Part shown: one piece after another, positions 16,639-25,919 of the stretch
Layout: each line of letters starts with the position of its first letter
Position numbering within the stretch: the first letter of the stretch is position 1
Source: Pseudomonadota bacterium
Lineage (GTDB): Bacteria > Pseudomonadota > Gammaproteobacteria > Burkholderiales > Burkholderiaceae_C
Reading direction: 5' to 3'
DNA: 51,276 nt
Assembly (NCBI GenBank): GCA_963204815.1
Contig: CAUJHQ010000138.1
Span: 1 to 51,276, forward strand
Made by a program: the position numbers and the translations under genes
The notes under the pieces: model-generated
Seen by the model: the letters and a program-made list of their open reading frames with translations, nothing else
Told to the model about the DNA's origin: nothing
Databases searched by the model: none

Positions 16639-19611
16639 GTGGGGTTCTGGGATCGGTTTCAAGCGTGCTCGCGGCGTGCCGCGGCGCTGGCGTTCGCGGC
16701 GCTCGGCATCGCCGGCGCGCTGCCGCCCGGCGCCCGCGCGCAGGCCGCTGCCGACCCCGCCGCGCTCGTGTTCGACCTGCGCAGCCACAGCGGCCCGGTG
16801 CGCCGCCTCGCGGTCGACGCGCGCGGCGAGTGGGCCGTGACCGCGTCGGACGACAAGACCGCGCTCGTCTGGAACCTCGCCAGCGGCCGCGTGCAGCACA
16901 CGCTGCGCGTGCCGGTCGGCGAGGACGAGATCGGCCGCCTCTACGGCGCCGCGATTTCGCCCGACGGCCGCACGGTCGCGGTCGGCGGCAGCACCGGCAC
17001 GGCCGGCGGGCCGAACCGCGTTTATCTCTTCGACCTCGCCTCGGGCGCCTTCCGCAGCGCCTTCGACGCGCGCACCGGCGGCGTGCGCCACCTCGCGTGG
17101 TCGGCCGATGGCCGCCTGCTCGCCGCCGCCTACGTGGGCCGCCCGGCGTTGCGCGTGTTCCGCGCCAGCGGCGAGCTGGTGCACGAGACGCTGCTGCCGG
17201 CCGATGCCTACGGCCTGTCCGTCGCCGCCAACGGCCAGCTCGCGGTGAGCGCCTTCGACGACCGCGTGCGCCTGTTCCGCCTGGGTGCCGGCGGCGTGCA
17301 GCCGGAAGGCGAGATCGCGGTCTCGCTGGCCGACCCCGTCGGCGTGCGCCATTCGCCGGACGGCCGACTCATCGCCGTCGGCTACTTCTCGCGCGCGCCC
17401 CAGGGCCGCGTGCTCGTCGACGTCTACGACGCCGCCACGCGACAGCGCGTGCGCGGCCTCGAGTTCGTCGACATCGCCTTCGGCAACCTGATGAGCGTGG
17501 GCTGGCAGGCCGACGGCCGCGCGCTCTATGCCGGTGGCACCGGCTACGCCGAACCCGGCCGCTTCATCGTCAAGCGCATCGCCTGGCCCGAGGCGAGCGC
17601 CGAGACCGTGATCGCCGCTGCCGACTCGATCAACGACTTCGCGCCGCTGCCCGACGGCCGCATCGCCTTCGCCAGCTTCGACGCCACCTGGGGCCTGCTG
17701 GCGGGCGCGCGCGTCGTGCAGCGCAGCGAGTCGCCGGTGACGCGCATCGCCGGCGCGGCGGCGCTGAAGATCAGCCCCGACGCCGGCAGCGTCGAGTGGC
17801 GCGGCGCCGACGGTGCGCGCCGCTCGTTCGCGCTCGCCGCGCGGCGCGCCGGCGAAGGCGAGGCCGGCGCCACGCTCGGCGCCACCACGTCGACCTTCGG
17901 CATGCGCATCGACGGCTGGGAGAACACGCGCACGCCGCGCATCGGCGGCAGCACGGTCGAGCTGCTGCCCAACGAGACCAGCCGCGCGGTTGCCGTCATG
18001 CCCGAAGGCGGCTCGGCGATCTTCGGCACCAGCCGCGCGTTGCGCCGCATCGACCGCAGCGGCAAGTCGCTGTGGACGGCGCCGCTGAACACCGAGGTGC
18101 GCGCGGTGGCCGTCTCGGCCGACGGCCGCGTCGCGGTGGCGGCGCTGGCCGACGGCACGCTGCGCTGGCGCCGCACGAGCGACGGCGCCCCGCTCGTGTC
18201 GCTGCTGCTGCTGCGCGACGGCCGCTGGATCGTCTGGACCGAGTCCGGCCACTTCGACGCCGGCCCCGGCGCCGAGGATCTCGTCGGCTGGCTCGTGCCG
18301 CGGCCCGGCGGCGAGCGGGCCGACTACTTCGGCGCCTCGCGCTTCCGCGACACCTACCTGCGGCCGGATGCCATCGACCTCGTGCTCGCCGAGCGCGACG
18401 CCGCACGCGCCGTGCAGCGTGCCAACGAGCAACGGCTGGCGCGCGCGAAGGAGGCCGAGCCCGAGGTCGTGAAGACGATCCAGGCCAGCCTCGCGCCGCT
18501 GCCCGTCACGCAGGCGCTGCCGCCGGTGGTCACGCTGGCGCAGCTGCCGAAGGTGGAGACGAGCACCGCCGAGATCGCGGTCGACCTGAAGCTCTTCGCG
18601 GCGGCCGGCCAGCCGGCGCCCAAGCTCACGGTGCGCGTCGACGGCCGCCCGGTCGAAGCCTCCTTCAGGCCGGCGCCGGCCGGCGCCGGCGGCGAATCGG
18701 AAGGCCGCATGATCGTGCAGCTGCCCAAGGCCGAGGGCAAGCTGCAGATCTTCGCCGAAGGCGCCCACGGCACCTCGATGCCGGCCGAGCTCGACTTCAA
18801 GAGCAGCGCGCCGGCGCTCAAGCAGCTGGCCGACCGCCGGCCCACGCTGTACCTGCTGTCGGTGGGCGTGAGCCGCTACGCGAACCCCGAGTTCAACCTC
18901 GGCCTCGCAGCGAAGGACGCGCGCGATTTCGCGAAGTCGATGGAGCGCCAGCAGGGCCTGTACTACAAGAAGGTCGAGGCGCGCGTGCTCGTCGACGAGC
19001 AGGCCACGCGCGCCGCCGTGCTGCAGGGCTTGCGCTGGCTGCAGAACGTGTCGACGCCGGAAGATGTCGCGATCCTCTTCGTCGCCGGCCACGGCGTCGC
19101 CGACGCCGCCGACGTCTACCACTTCCTGCCGCACGACATGAAGGAGAACCAGCTGTCGCAGACGGCGGTCTCGGAAACGCAGCTGCGCAGCACGCTGGCG
19201 TCGATCAGGGGGCGGGCGCTGTTCTTCGTCGACACCTGCTTCTCGGGCAAGTCGGTCGGCAAGTTCACGCGCCGCGAGCTCACCCGCATGGCCAACGGGC
19301 TGGCGAGCGCCGAGCTCGGCGTCATCGTGTTCAGCGGCAGCGCACCGCGCCAGGAGTCGCTGGAAGATCCCGCCTGGGGCAACGGCGCCTTCACGAAGGC
19401 GCTCGTCGAGGGCCTCGCGGGCCGCGCCGACTTCCGCCGCGAAGGCGTCGTCACGCACAAGGGCCTGGACTACTACGTGGCGCACGAGGTGCGCACGCTC
19501 ACCGGCGGGCGGCAGACGCCCGTCACCGCGGTGCCGAACGGCATTTCCGACTTTCCATTGGCCGCGCTCAGCGCGGCCGCCTCAGACCCCCGGCAAGGAG
19601 CCAAGCCATGA
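16639..19611 (+). CDS. exported WD40-caspase-like (C14) protein
   Basis: 990-aa protein with a signal peptide (FQACSRRAAALAFAALGIAGALPPGARA). WD40-like propeller repeats span about residues 45-560 (HSGPVRRLAVDARGEWAVTA; AVAVSADGRVAVAALADGTL), then a coiled and Ala/Pro-rich linker. A C14 caspase-like domain runs from about 732 to 985, with catalytic His818 (LFVAGHG) and Cys867 (FVDTCFSG). GTG 16639 was chosen because GGAGG lies 5 nt upstream; an in-frame ATG at 16600 lacks such a site. It overlaps the next gene by 4 nt. The signal peptide places a caspase-like peptidase in the envelope. Its substrate is unknown. Confidence 0.88.
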   Translation: MGFWDRFQACSRRAAALAFAALGIAGALPPGARAQAAADPAALVFDLRSHSGPVRRLAVDARGEWAVTASDDKTALVWNLASGRVQHTLRVPVGEDEIGRLYGAAISPDGRTVAVGGSTGTAGGPNRVYLFDLASGAFRSAFDARTGGVRHLAWSADGRLLAAAYVGRPALRVFRASGELVHETLLPADAYGLSVAANGQLAVSAFDDRVRLFRLGAGGVQPEGEIAVSLADPVGVRHSPDGRLIAVGYFSRAPQGRVLVDVYDAATRQRVRGLEFVDIAFGNLMSVGWQADGRALYAGGTGYAEPGRFIVKRIAWPEASAETVIAAADSINDFAPLPDGRIAFASFDATWGLLAGARVVQRSESPVTRIAGAAALKISPDAGSVEWRGADGARRSFALAARRAGEGEAGATLGATTSTFGMRIDGWENTRTPRIGGSTVELLPNETSRAVAVMPEGGSAIFGTSRALRRIDRSGKSLWTAPLNTEVRAVAVSADGRVAVAALADGTLRWRRTSDGAPLVSLLLLRDGRWIVWTESGHFDAGPGAEDLVGWLVPRPGGERADYFGASRFRDTYLRPDAIDLVLAERDAARAVQRANEQRLARAKEAEPEVVKTIQASLAPLPVTQALPPVVTLAQLPKVETSTAEIAVDLKLFAAAGQPAPKLTVRVDGRPVEASFRPAPAGAGGESEGRMIVQLPKAEGKLQIFAEGAHGTSMPAELDFKSSAPALKQLADRRPTLYLLSVGVSRYANPEFNLGLAAKDARDFAKSMERQQGLYYKKVEARVLVDEQATRAAVLQGLRWLQNVSTPEDVAILFVAGHGVADAADVYHFLPHDMKENQLSQTAVSETQLRSTLASIRGRALFFVDTCFSGKSVGKFTRRELTRMANGLASAELGVIVFSGSAPRQESLEDPAWGNGAFTKALVEGLAGRADFRREGVVTHKGLDYYVAHEVRTLTGGRQTPVTAVPNGISDFPLAALSAAASDPRQGAKP

Positions 19612-21266
19612 ACCTTCAACCCTTCCGAGCGCCGCGGCCCGCGCGCCTGCTGTCCCTGCTGGCAGCCGTAGCGGCCGCCACGCTGATGGCCGCTTGTGGC
19701 GGCGGCGGCGACGGCACCACCGACACCCGCCCCGAATTCGCGATGCTGCCCGGCGGCCAGGCCTGCGGTGGCGGTGGCTGCGGCGGCGACAGCGGTGACG
19801 GCGGCGGCGTCGGCAGCGGGGCCGACGGCGGCGATGGTGCCGGCGGCGGCCTCGGCGAGATGCGCAACGTGAAGGTGACCGCGCGCAAGCCCGACGGCAC
19901 CGTGCTCGCGTCGGCCAACCTGCAGGGCAACCTGGTCTCCATCTACCCGGGCCGCTACAGCGGCAACGCCTTCATCCTCGAGTTCGCCGACGACGGCTCG
20001 GGCCGCGGCGAGTACTACGACGAAGGCACGCTGGGCTGGATGCCGCTGGGCGCCACGAAGCTGCGCGTGCTGGTGCCCGACCTCACGCACCACGTGAGCG
20101 CGAACCCGCTCGCCGAGGCGGCCTACCAGTGGGCCATCAACAAGTGGGGCAGCGAAAGCGCGCTCAGCGCCGCGCGCATGACCGAGGCCAACAACACCGT
20201 GCGCGACGCCTTCAACGCGCGCACGCCGGTCGAGTACCGCGTCACCGACGTCACCAACTACGCCGTGGCGGTGTCCGACGCCACGGTCGCGAACTCGTTG
20301 CCCAACACGCATGCCGGCCGCATGGGCACGCTGATGGCGGCGATCCCGCGTGCGGCGCTGCGCTTCAACTCGGCGCTCGGCTCGCCCGCGCTCGCATTCC
20401 TGCGCCAACTGGCCAAGGACGTGCAGGACGACGGCGGTGTCAACAGCTCGGTGCAGGACGCCGACTCGGTCGCCTACGACGTGGACCTGCCGGGAACGCT
20501 GGCCGATGCCGTGGTGGACGCGCGCGGCCAGTACGGCCAGCCCGAGCAGCCGGGCCCGACGGCAGCGGCCAGCCAGTGCCTCAACCCGGCGCTCTATGCC
20601 GCTGGCACGACGGTCGACCTGCTGTACGACGTCTTCGACGGCGAGACCTCGAGCCCGCAGCGCTTCCTTGCCACCATCACCGGCGGCGCCAGCTTCAACG
20701 GCGTCAACGGCCTGCTGCGCGAGAGCATGGACCTGGGCAGCGGCTTCGTGGCCGAGAACTATGTCGGCCCGGACCTCAGCGCCGGCATCCAGCGCTACGG
20801 CTCGGTGGCGTCGTTCACCGGCCAGGACCGGACCACCTGGACCGCGACGACCGTCTACGACCAGCCCTACCTCGACACCACGTTCCTGTTGCGGCCGGAC
20901 AGCACGGCGACGATCAGCTACTCGGGCACGACGACCATTCGCGACAGCCAGGGCGCGGTGCAGGGCACGCCGCAGCAGATCTCGTCTTCCGAGCAGATCT
21001 ACTTCGCCGGCTACGAAACGGTCAGCGTGGCCGCCGGCACGTTCACCAACGCCTGCCGGTACGAGACCACCGACCAGACGACGCGGACGATCAGCTGGTT
21101 CACGTCGTCCGGCCAGGGCGTGGCGGTGCTCACGGAAGAGACCGACATCAGTTCGGGCTTCGTGTTCAGCCGCACCGAGCTCACCAGCGGCACCGTCAAC
21201 GGCGTGCCCGTCGTCGGCTCGTCGAACCAGTTCCGGGCCACCCGATCGAGGACGATCGCACGATGA
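19608..21266 (+). CDS. Gly-rich lipoprotein of the caspase cassette
   Basis: 552-aa lipoprotein with lipobox (ATLMAACGG, Cys about 30), then a Gly/Asp-rich linker containing CGGGGCGG (about 52-59). A largely beta C-terminal half with Ser/Thr-rich strands follows (e.g. YSGTTTIRDSQGAVQGTPQQ). No family recognised. ATG overlaps the caspase-gene stop, and its own stop overlaps the OmpA-domain gene start, so the three are translated as a unit. It could be substrate, inhibitor or surface partner of the caspase-like protein; this is inference. Confidence 0.78.
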   Translation: MNLQPFRAPRPARLLSLLAAVAAATLMAACGGGGDGTTDTRPEFAMLPGGQACGGGGCGGDSGDGGGVGSGADGGDGAGGGLGEMRNVKVTARKPDGTVLASANLQGNLVSIYPGRYSGNAFILEFADDGSGRGEYYDEGTLGWMPLGATKLRVLVPDLTHHVSANPLAEAAYQWAINKWGSESALSAARMTEANNTVRDAFNARTPVEYRVTDVTNYAVAVSDATVANSLPNTHAGRMGTLMAAIPRAALRFNSALGSPALAFLRQLAKDVQDDGGVNSSVQDADSVAYDVDLPGTLADAVVDARGQYGQPEQPGPTAAASQCLNPALYAAGTTVDLLYDVFDGETSSPQRFLATITGGASFNGVNGLLRESMDLGSGFVAENYVGPDLSAGIQRYGSVASFTGQDRTTWTATTVYDQPYLDTTFLLRPDSTATISYSGTTTIRDSQGAVQGTPQQISSSEQIYFAGYETVSVAAGTFTNACRYETTDQTTRTISWFTSSGQGVAVLTEETDISSGFVFSRTELTSGTVNGVPVVGSSNQFRATRSRTIAR

Positions 21267-21817
21267 AACCCACCCTGCTTCTCCTGGCCGCCCTGCTGGC
21301 GGCGGCCGGCGGCGCGGCCGCGCAGAAGGCCAGCCCGATGAAGCCCAGCGACGTCACCGAGTCGGCCATTGCCGACGCGCTGGCGCCGCCGGGCACGCCG
21401 GAGGCGGCCGCCAGCGGGCCGCGCACGCGCGGCTTTGCGCCCGGCCTGCGTCCGCAGGCGGCGGCGAAGAAGACCGGCAGCGCGGCGGTGCTGATCACCT
21501 TCGTCACCGATTCGGCGCAGCTGACGACCGAATCGCAGCGCGCGCTGGACACCATCGCGCGCGCGCTGCGGGGCGGCCGGCTGGCGAACCTCAACTTCGT
21601 CGTCGAAGGCCACGCCGACCCGCGCGGCGGCGCCGACCACAACCTGGAGCTGTCGCGCTCGCGCGCCGAGTCGGTGGTGGCCTACCTGGTGAACGAGCAC
21701 GGCATCGACCGCCAGCGCCTGCTGCCCGTGGGCAAGGGCGCGGCCGAGCCGCTGAACCGCGACCAGCCGGCGGCGCCGGAGAACCGGCGCGTCACCTTCG
21801 TCACGCAGACGAACTAG
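21263..21817 (+). CDS. OmpA-domain exported protein
   Basis: 184-aa protein with a signal peptide (LLLAALLAAAGGAAAQ), a short disordered region, and an OmpA/MotB peptidoglycan-binding domain (about residues 75-184). The latter has FVTDSAQLTTESQRALDTIA, VEGHADPRGG and the family core NLELSRSRAESVVAYLV. It probably tethers the cassette to the cell wall. The start overlaps the preceding stop (ATGA). The 3' end overlaps the convergent membrane-protein gene by 17 nt. Confidence 0.9.
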   Translation: MKPTLLLLAALLAAAGGAAAQKASPMKPSDVTESAIADALAPPGTPEAAASGPRTRGFAPGLRPQAAAKKTGSAAVLITFVTDSAQLTTESQRALDTIARALRGGRLANLNFVVEGHADPRGGADHNLELSRSRAESVVAYLVNEHGIDRQRLLPVGKGAAEPLNRDQPAAPENRRVTFVTQTN

Positions 21818-22277
21818 GCGGTGCGGCGGCCGCGGCCGGCGCCTTGCGCGCCGCCCGCACCGCCCACCACACCAGCGCCGCCACCAGCAGCAGCGGTGAC
21901 GCCGCCAGCGCCGCGGTGACGGCGGCCGCGACCAGCGCGAATGCCAGGGCCACGCCGACGGCGACGACGGCCGCCAGCAGCAGCAGCGGTACGAGGACGA
22001 GCGCCAGCGCCAGCGCCACCGCCACGCCGAACAGCATCGCCACGAGCGCGCCGCCCCGCGGCGTCGGCAGCACGTGCGTCTCGCCGCCGACGCTGATCGA
22101 CACGCTGCTGCCGCCGCCCCATTCGTCGATCGTCGCGACCGCGCCGACGATCGCCAGCACGACGAGCATCGTCACCAGCACGAACAGCCCGAGCAGCACC
22201 CAGGGCCAGACGCGGCGGCGGCGCGGGTCGGGCGGCCGCCGCGCCGGCCCGGCGGGATGCAGGACGTCGTCGTTCAT
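21801..22277 (-). CDS. small membrane protein coupled to the LytS-like kinase
   Basis: 158-aa protein: basic Pro/Arg N-terminus, a membrane segment (about 24-48), a short loop containing SSVSISVGGETHVLPTP, then a long Ala/Val/Leu-rich hydrophobic region (about 75-140) that would span the membrane two or three times. The start ATG overlaps the kinase stop (ATGA), so it is translationally coupled. Its beta-like loop resembles the INIQIDESGIRITP stretch in the kinase, suggesting they contact each other. No family recognised. Confidence 0.7.
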   Translation of the reverse strand: MNDDVLHPAGPARRPPDPRRRRVWPWVLLGLFVLVTMLVVLAIVGAVATIDEWGGGSSVSISVGGETHVLPTPRGGALVAMLFGVAVALALALVLVPLLLLAAVVAVGVALAFALVAAAVTAALAASPLLLVAALVWWAVRAARKAPAAAAAPPSSSA

Positions 22278-23692
22278 GCGCTGGCTCCCTCGATCGACTT
22301 GTAGGGCACGGTCACCGTGACGATGGTGCCGCCCGCGGGGTTCTCGGCCACCGTGAGCGACGCCTTGTTGCCGTACAGCAGCTGCAGCCGTTCGCGGATG
22401 TTGGCCAGGCCGACGCCGGTGCCGGCGGTGGCGGCGCGGCCGAAGCCGAGCCCGGTGTCGGCCACGCTCACCTGCAGCTTGCCGTGCACGATCTCGGCCT
22501 TCACCGCGAGGTGGCCGCCTTCGGCCTTCGGCTCGAGGCCGTGCTTGATGGCGTTCTCGACCAGCGTCTGCACCATCATCGGCGGGAACTCCGCCGACAG
22601 CAGGCCGTCGGGCACCGCGATCTCGGTCGTCAGGCGCTCTTCCATGCGCACCTTCAGGATCTCGAGGTAGGGCCGGATCACCGCCAGCTCGCGGCCGAGA
22701 TCGCGCACGCCGTTGCCGTTGCCGCCGCTGGCTTCGCGCATCGTCGGCATGCTGGCGCGCAGCAGCGCGATCAGGTTCTTCTGCATCTGGCTGGCGCGTG
22801 GCGGGTCGGTCTCGATCAGGTGGTCGATCGAGGCCAGCGTGTTGAACAGGAAGTGCGGCTCCACCTGCGCCTGCATGGCGGCCATGCGGGCCTCGACGAC
22901 CTGGCGCTTCAGCGATTCGGCTTCGGCCGTCTCGGTGGCCTGCGCCGCCTTCACCTCGGCCTGGATGCGGCCCTTGTAGGTGGCCTTGACGATGGCGGAC
23001 GCGATGATCCACAGCAGCGCCAGGTCCGTGAGGAAGTCGCCCCAGTGCACGTTGCGCACGCGGCGCACCTTGCCGGTGGGGCCGGGCAGCGCGACCTCGT
23101 CGGCCTCGCGCGCCGCCTGCGCGGCTTCGCGTTCGGCGGCGGCGATCTCGCGCGCGATCTCGGCTTCGCGCCGCTTCTCGCGCACCGCCTCGCGGATGGC
23201 GTCGCGCGCCTCCTGCACCGCTTCGCGCACGCTCTCCTTGTCGATGCCAGGGGGCAGCGTGATCGAGATGCTCTCGTCGGCGGCCGAGGCGCCGTCCGCG
23301 GGTGGGCGCGCCGCCGCGCCCTTCTGGCGCGGCGTGATGCGGATGCCGCTCTCGTCGATCTGGATGTTGATGTCGACGCCCTCGGCGCCGCTGGCGGCCG
23401 GCTTCGGCGCTTCGGCCTTGGCCGCCGGGGCGGCGGGCTTCGGTGGCTTGGGCGGCTTCGGCGTCTTGACGAGCGGCGCGTCCTCGATCGTCTCCGTCAC
23501 GCTCCAGCGGAACGGCGGCAGCGACTGCAGGATCGCCGCCGTGATCATCAGCAGCACCGCCAGCACGATGAAGCGCTTCCAGCTGATCGACACCAGCCAG
23601 CTCGCGTAGGCGTGGAAGGCGCGCAGCGCCGCGGCGGAGAAGCGCTGCCAGCGGTCGAGCCAGGGGTTCGGCGTGGCGGCGGGGGAGGGCAT
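22274..23692 (-). CDS. LytS/YehU-like sensor histidine kinase
   Basis: 472-aa kinase of the His_kinase (HFLFNT) family. A membrane segment lies at about residues 35-55, followed by a Pro/Lys-rich linker (PKPPKPAAPAAK) and a short region with DINIQIDESGIRITP and ESISITLPPGI. A Glu/Arg/Ala coiled-coil stretch, a second membrane segment (about 220-240), HFLFNT with phospho-acceptor His280, and a C-terminal HATPase domain (NAIKHGLEP; ADTGLGFG; GVGLANIRERL) complete it. It should phosphorylate the LytTR regulator at 15684-16538. On the minus strand TACAGT (23730-23735) is a possible -10. Confidence 0.9.
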   Translation of the reverse strand: MPSPAATPNPWLDRWQRFSAAALRAFHAYASWLVSISWKRFIVLAVLLMITAAILQSLPPFRWSVTETIEDAPLVKTPKPPKPPKPAAPAAKAEAPKPAASGAEGVDINIQIDESGIRITPRQKGAAARPPADGASAADESISITLPPGIDKESVREAVQEARDAIREAVREKRREAEIAREIAAAEREAAQAAREADEVALPGPTGKVRRVRNVHWGDFLTDLALLWIIASAIVKATYKGRIQAEVKAAQATETAEAESLKRQVVEARMAAMQAQVEPHFLFNTLASIDHLIETDPPRASQMQKNLIALLRASMPTMREASGGNGNGVRDLGRELAVIRPYLEILKVRMEERLTTEIAVPDGLLSAEFPPMMVQTLVENAIKHGLEPKAEGGHLAVKAEIVHGKLQVSVADTGLGFGRAATAGTGVGLANIRERLQLLYGNKASLTVAENPAGGTIVTVTVPYKSIEGASA

Positions 23693-23852
23693 CGGGGGCT
23701 CGCGCAAGCGTGGGTGTCGGATGCCCCGCACTGTACGCAGGCGCTGCCGGTGCCGTCAGCGCGTGGCGACGTGCCGCCGCCGCCGCCCGACAGGCTGCGC
23801 CGCCGCCCGACGGGCGGCAGGCGCTGCCCGTCGGGGGCCGGTCAGGCCGCCG

Positions 23853-25919
23853 TCACTTGTACAGCACCTGCGGCAGCCAGAGGCCGATGCCGGGGAACAT
23901 GTACAGCAGGAAGATCGCCAGCACCTGGATGCCCATGAAGGGCAGCATGCCGGCGAAGATCTGGTTCAGCGTCACGTGCGGCGGGCTCACGCCCTTCAGG
24001 TAGAACGCCGCCATCGCCACCGGCGGGCTCAGGAAGGCCGTCTGCAGGTTCAGCGCGACGAGCAGGCCGAAGAACAGCGGGTCGACGCCGAAGTTGTCCA
24101 GCAGCGGAATGAAGATCGGCATGAAGATCACGATGATCTCGGTCCATTCCAGCGGCCAGCCGAGGATGAAGATGATCACCTGGCTCAGCAGCAGGAACTG
24201 CGTCTTCGACAGGTTCATCGACAGCACCCACTTCTCGACCAGCTCCTGCCCGCCCAGGAGGGCGAAGGCGGCCGAGAAGATCGCGCTGCCGACGAACAGC
24301 CAGCACACCATCGCGCTCGTCTTGGCGGTGAGGAACACCGACTCCTTGACGACCGTCATGTTGAGCTGCTTGTAGGCCGCCGCGAGGATGAGGCCGCCGA
24401 AGGCGCCGACCGCCGCCGCCTCGGTGGGCGTAGCGAGGCCGAAGACGATGGAGCCCAGCACCGCGAGGATCAGCACGACGAGCGGGAAGAAGCTCGCCAG
24501 CAGCATCTTGAACACTTCGAGGCGCTGGAAGCTGAGCGTGGCGTAGAGGCCGACGAGAGCCAGCAGGCCGACGCCGAAGCCGATCCAGAAGCCCTTGCCC
24601 GCGGGGCGGCGCTGCGCTTCGGGCTGCGGCGCGCTGCTGCTGCCGCCGCTGGCGCCCGGCGGCTCCTTCACGCCGCTGCTCGGGGCTGCGCCCGGCGGTT
24701 CCTTCAGCGTGGACGCACCGGGGGGCTCCGCGAGGCCGCCGCCCGCACCCGGTGGCTCCTTCAGGCCACCGCCGGCGCCGGGGGGCTCCGCCAGACCGCT
24801 GCTGGCGCCGGGCGGTTCGGCGAGGCCGCTGCCCGACCCCGGTGGTTCCTTCAGACCGCTGCCGCCGGCGCCCGGGGGCTCCTGCAGCCCGCCGCTGGCA
24901 CCGGGCGGTTCCTTGGCCGCGCCACCCGGCTCCGCCAGCGCCGAGCCGGCGGCCTGCTGCACTTGCACCGGATCGCCCGGCGCGGTGGCCGACCAGTACG
25001 ACAGGCCGGCCACGACCACGAACACCAGCGCCGGCAGCAGGGTGATGAACAGCTGCTTGCCGATGTAGGCCGTGGGCACACCGGCGTTGCGCGAACCCTT
25101 CAGCGCACCCATCAGGGCCGTCAGCGCGCGGTTGGGCACGCCCTCGGCGATGCGCTGCGTGAGCGGCGGCAGCGGAATGAAGCGTGCCTCGGCCGACAGC
25201 GGCGGCGCCATGTGCGGCTTCAGCTTGGCCAGGATGATCACGTACAGGATGTACAGGCCGGCCAGCATGATGCCGGGGAAGAACGCACCGGCGTACAGCT
25301 GCACCACCGACACGCCGGCCGTGGCGCCGTAGACGATCAGCAGCACCGACGGCGGGATCAGGATGCCCAGGCAGCCGCCGGCCGTGATGGCGCCGGCCGA
25401 CAGCCGCACGTCGTAGCCGCCCTTGAGCATCTGCGGCAGCGCCAGCAGGCCCATCAGCGTGACGACCGCGCCGACGATGCCGGTGGCGGTGGCGAACACC
25501 GCGCAGGTGAACAGCGTGGCCACCGCCAGCGAGCCGGGCACGCGCGCCAGCGACAGGTGCAGCGACTTGAAGAGCTTCTCGATCAGGTTCGCGCGTTCGA
25601 CCAGGTAGCCCATGAAGACGAACAGCGGGATCGAGATGAGCACGTCGTTGCTCATCACCTTGAACGCCGACTGCACCATCAGGTCCAGTGTCTTGGTGAC
25701 GTCCTCCTCGTAGGCGATCCACGTGAAGAGCATGCCCATGCCCATCAGCGTGAACGCGGTCGGGAAGCCCAGCATGATGGCCACGACCACCAGTGCCAGC
25801 ATCATCAGGCCGAGGTGGCCGTTCGTGATCTTGTCGGCCGACAGCAGCATCACCGCGGTGCCCGCGATGATGAGCCCCATGATGATGAAGCCGAACCAGA
25901 GTTCCTTGCGGATCTTCAC
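23853..25919 (-). CDS. dctM: TRAP transporter large permease (DctM) with repeat insertion
   Basis: 688-aa polytopic membrane protein. N- and C-terminal parts match the TRAP DctM/SiaM large subunit (LPQMLKGGYDVRLSAGAITAG; IFGLATPTEAAAVGAFGG; GWPLEWTEIIVIFMPIFIPL). DctM is usually ~430 residues. Here ~250 extra residues lie in the middle: two extra hydrophobic segments (LPALVFVVVAGLSYW and WIGFGVGLLALVGLY) joined by a loop with about nine EPPGA-type repeats (about residues 335-423). The start is GTG overlapping the dctQ stop (GTGA); the upstream ORF extension lies inside dctQ and is rejected. Confidence 0.9.
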   Translation of the reverse strand: MKIRKELWFGFIIMGLIIAGTAVMLLSADKITNGHLGLMMLALVVVAIMLGFPTAFTLMGMGMLFTWIAYEEDVTKTLDLMVQSAFKVMSNDVLISIPLFVFMGYLVERANLIEKLFKSLHLSLARVPGSLAVATLFTCAVFATATGIVGAVVTLMGLLALPQMLKGGYDVRLSAGAITAGGCLGILIPPSVLLIVYGATAGVSVVQLYAGAFFPGIMLAGLYILYVIILAKLKPHMAPPLSAEARFIPLPPLTQRIAEGVPNRALTALMGALKGSRNAGVPTAYIGKQLFITLLPALVFVVVAGLSYWSATAPGDPVQVQQAAGSALAEPGGAAKEPPGASGGLQEPPGAGGSGLKEPPGSGSGLAEPPGASSGLAEPPGAGGGLKEPPGAGGGLAEPPGASTLKEPPGAAPSSGVKEPPGASGGSSSAPQPEAQRRPAGKGFWIGFGVGLLALVGLYATLSFQRLEVFKMLLASFFPLVVLILAVLGSIVFGLATPTEAAAVGAFGGLILAAAYKQLNMTVVKESVFLTAKTSAMVCWLFVGSAIFSAAFALLGGQELVEKWVLSMNLSKTQFLLLSQVIIFILGWPLEWTEIIVIFMPIFIPLLDNFGVDPLFFGLLVALNLQTAFLSPPVAMAAFYLKGVSPPHVTLNQIFAGMLPFMGIQVLAIFLLYMFPGIGLWLPQVLYK
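24651..24914 (-). repeat. in-frame EPPGA minisatellite inside dctM
   Basis: About nine imperfect copies of a 27-33 nt unit encoding L-(K/A/Q)-E-P-P-G-(A/S)-(S/G)-G-G, plus one decayed copy (AEPGGAA) at the N-terminal side. The reading frame is kept. Synonymous differences between copies suggest it is not a very recent expansion. Confidence 0.85.

Noticed and set aside
16567..19485. Long minus-strand open frame opposite the caspase-like gene
   Set aside because: No recognisable domain; the plus strand shows WD40 repeats and the catalytic His/Cys.
24651..24914. CRISPR-like periodic repeat
   Set aside because: Units are imperfect, contiguous, in frame and encode EPPGA peptide repeats; there are no unique spacers.
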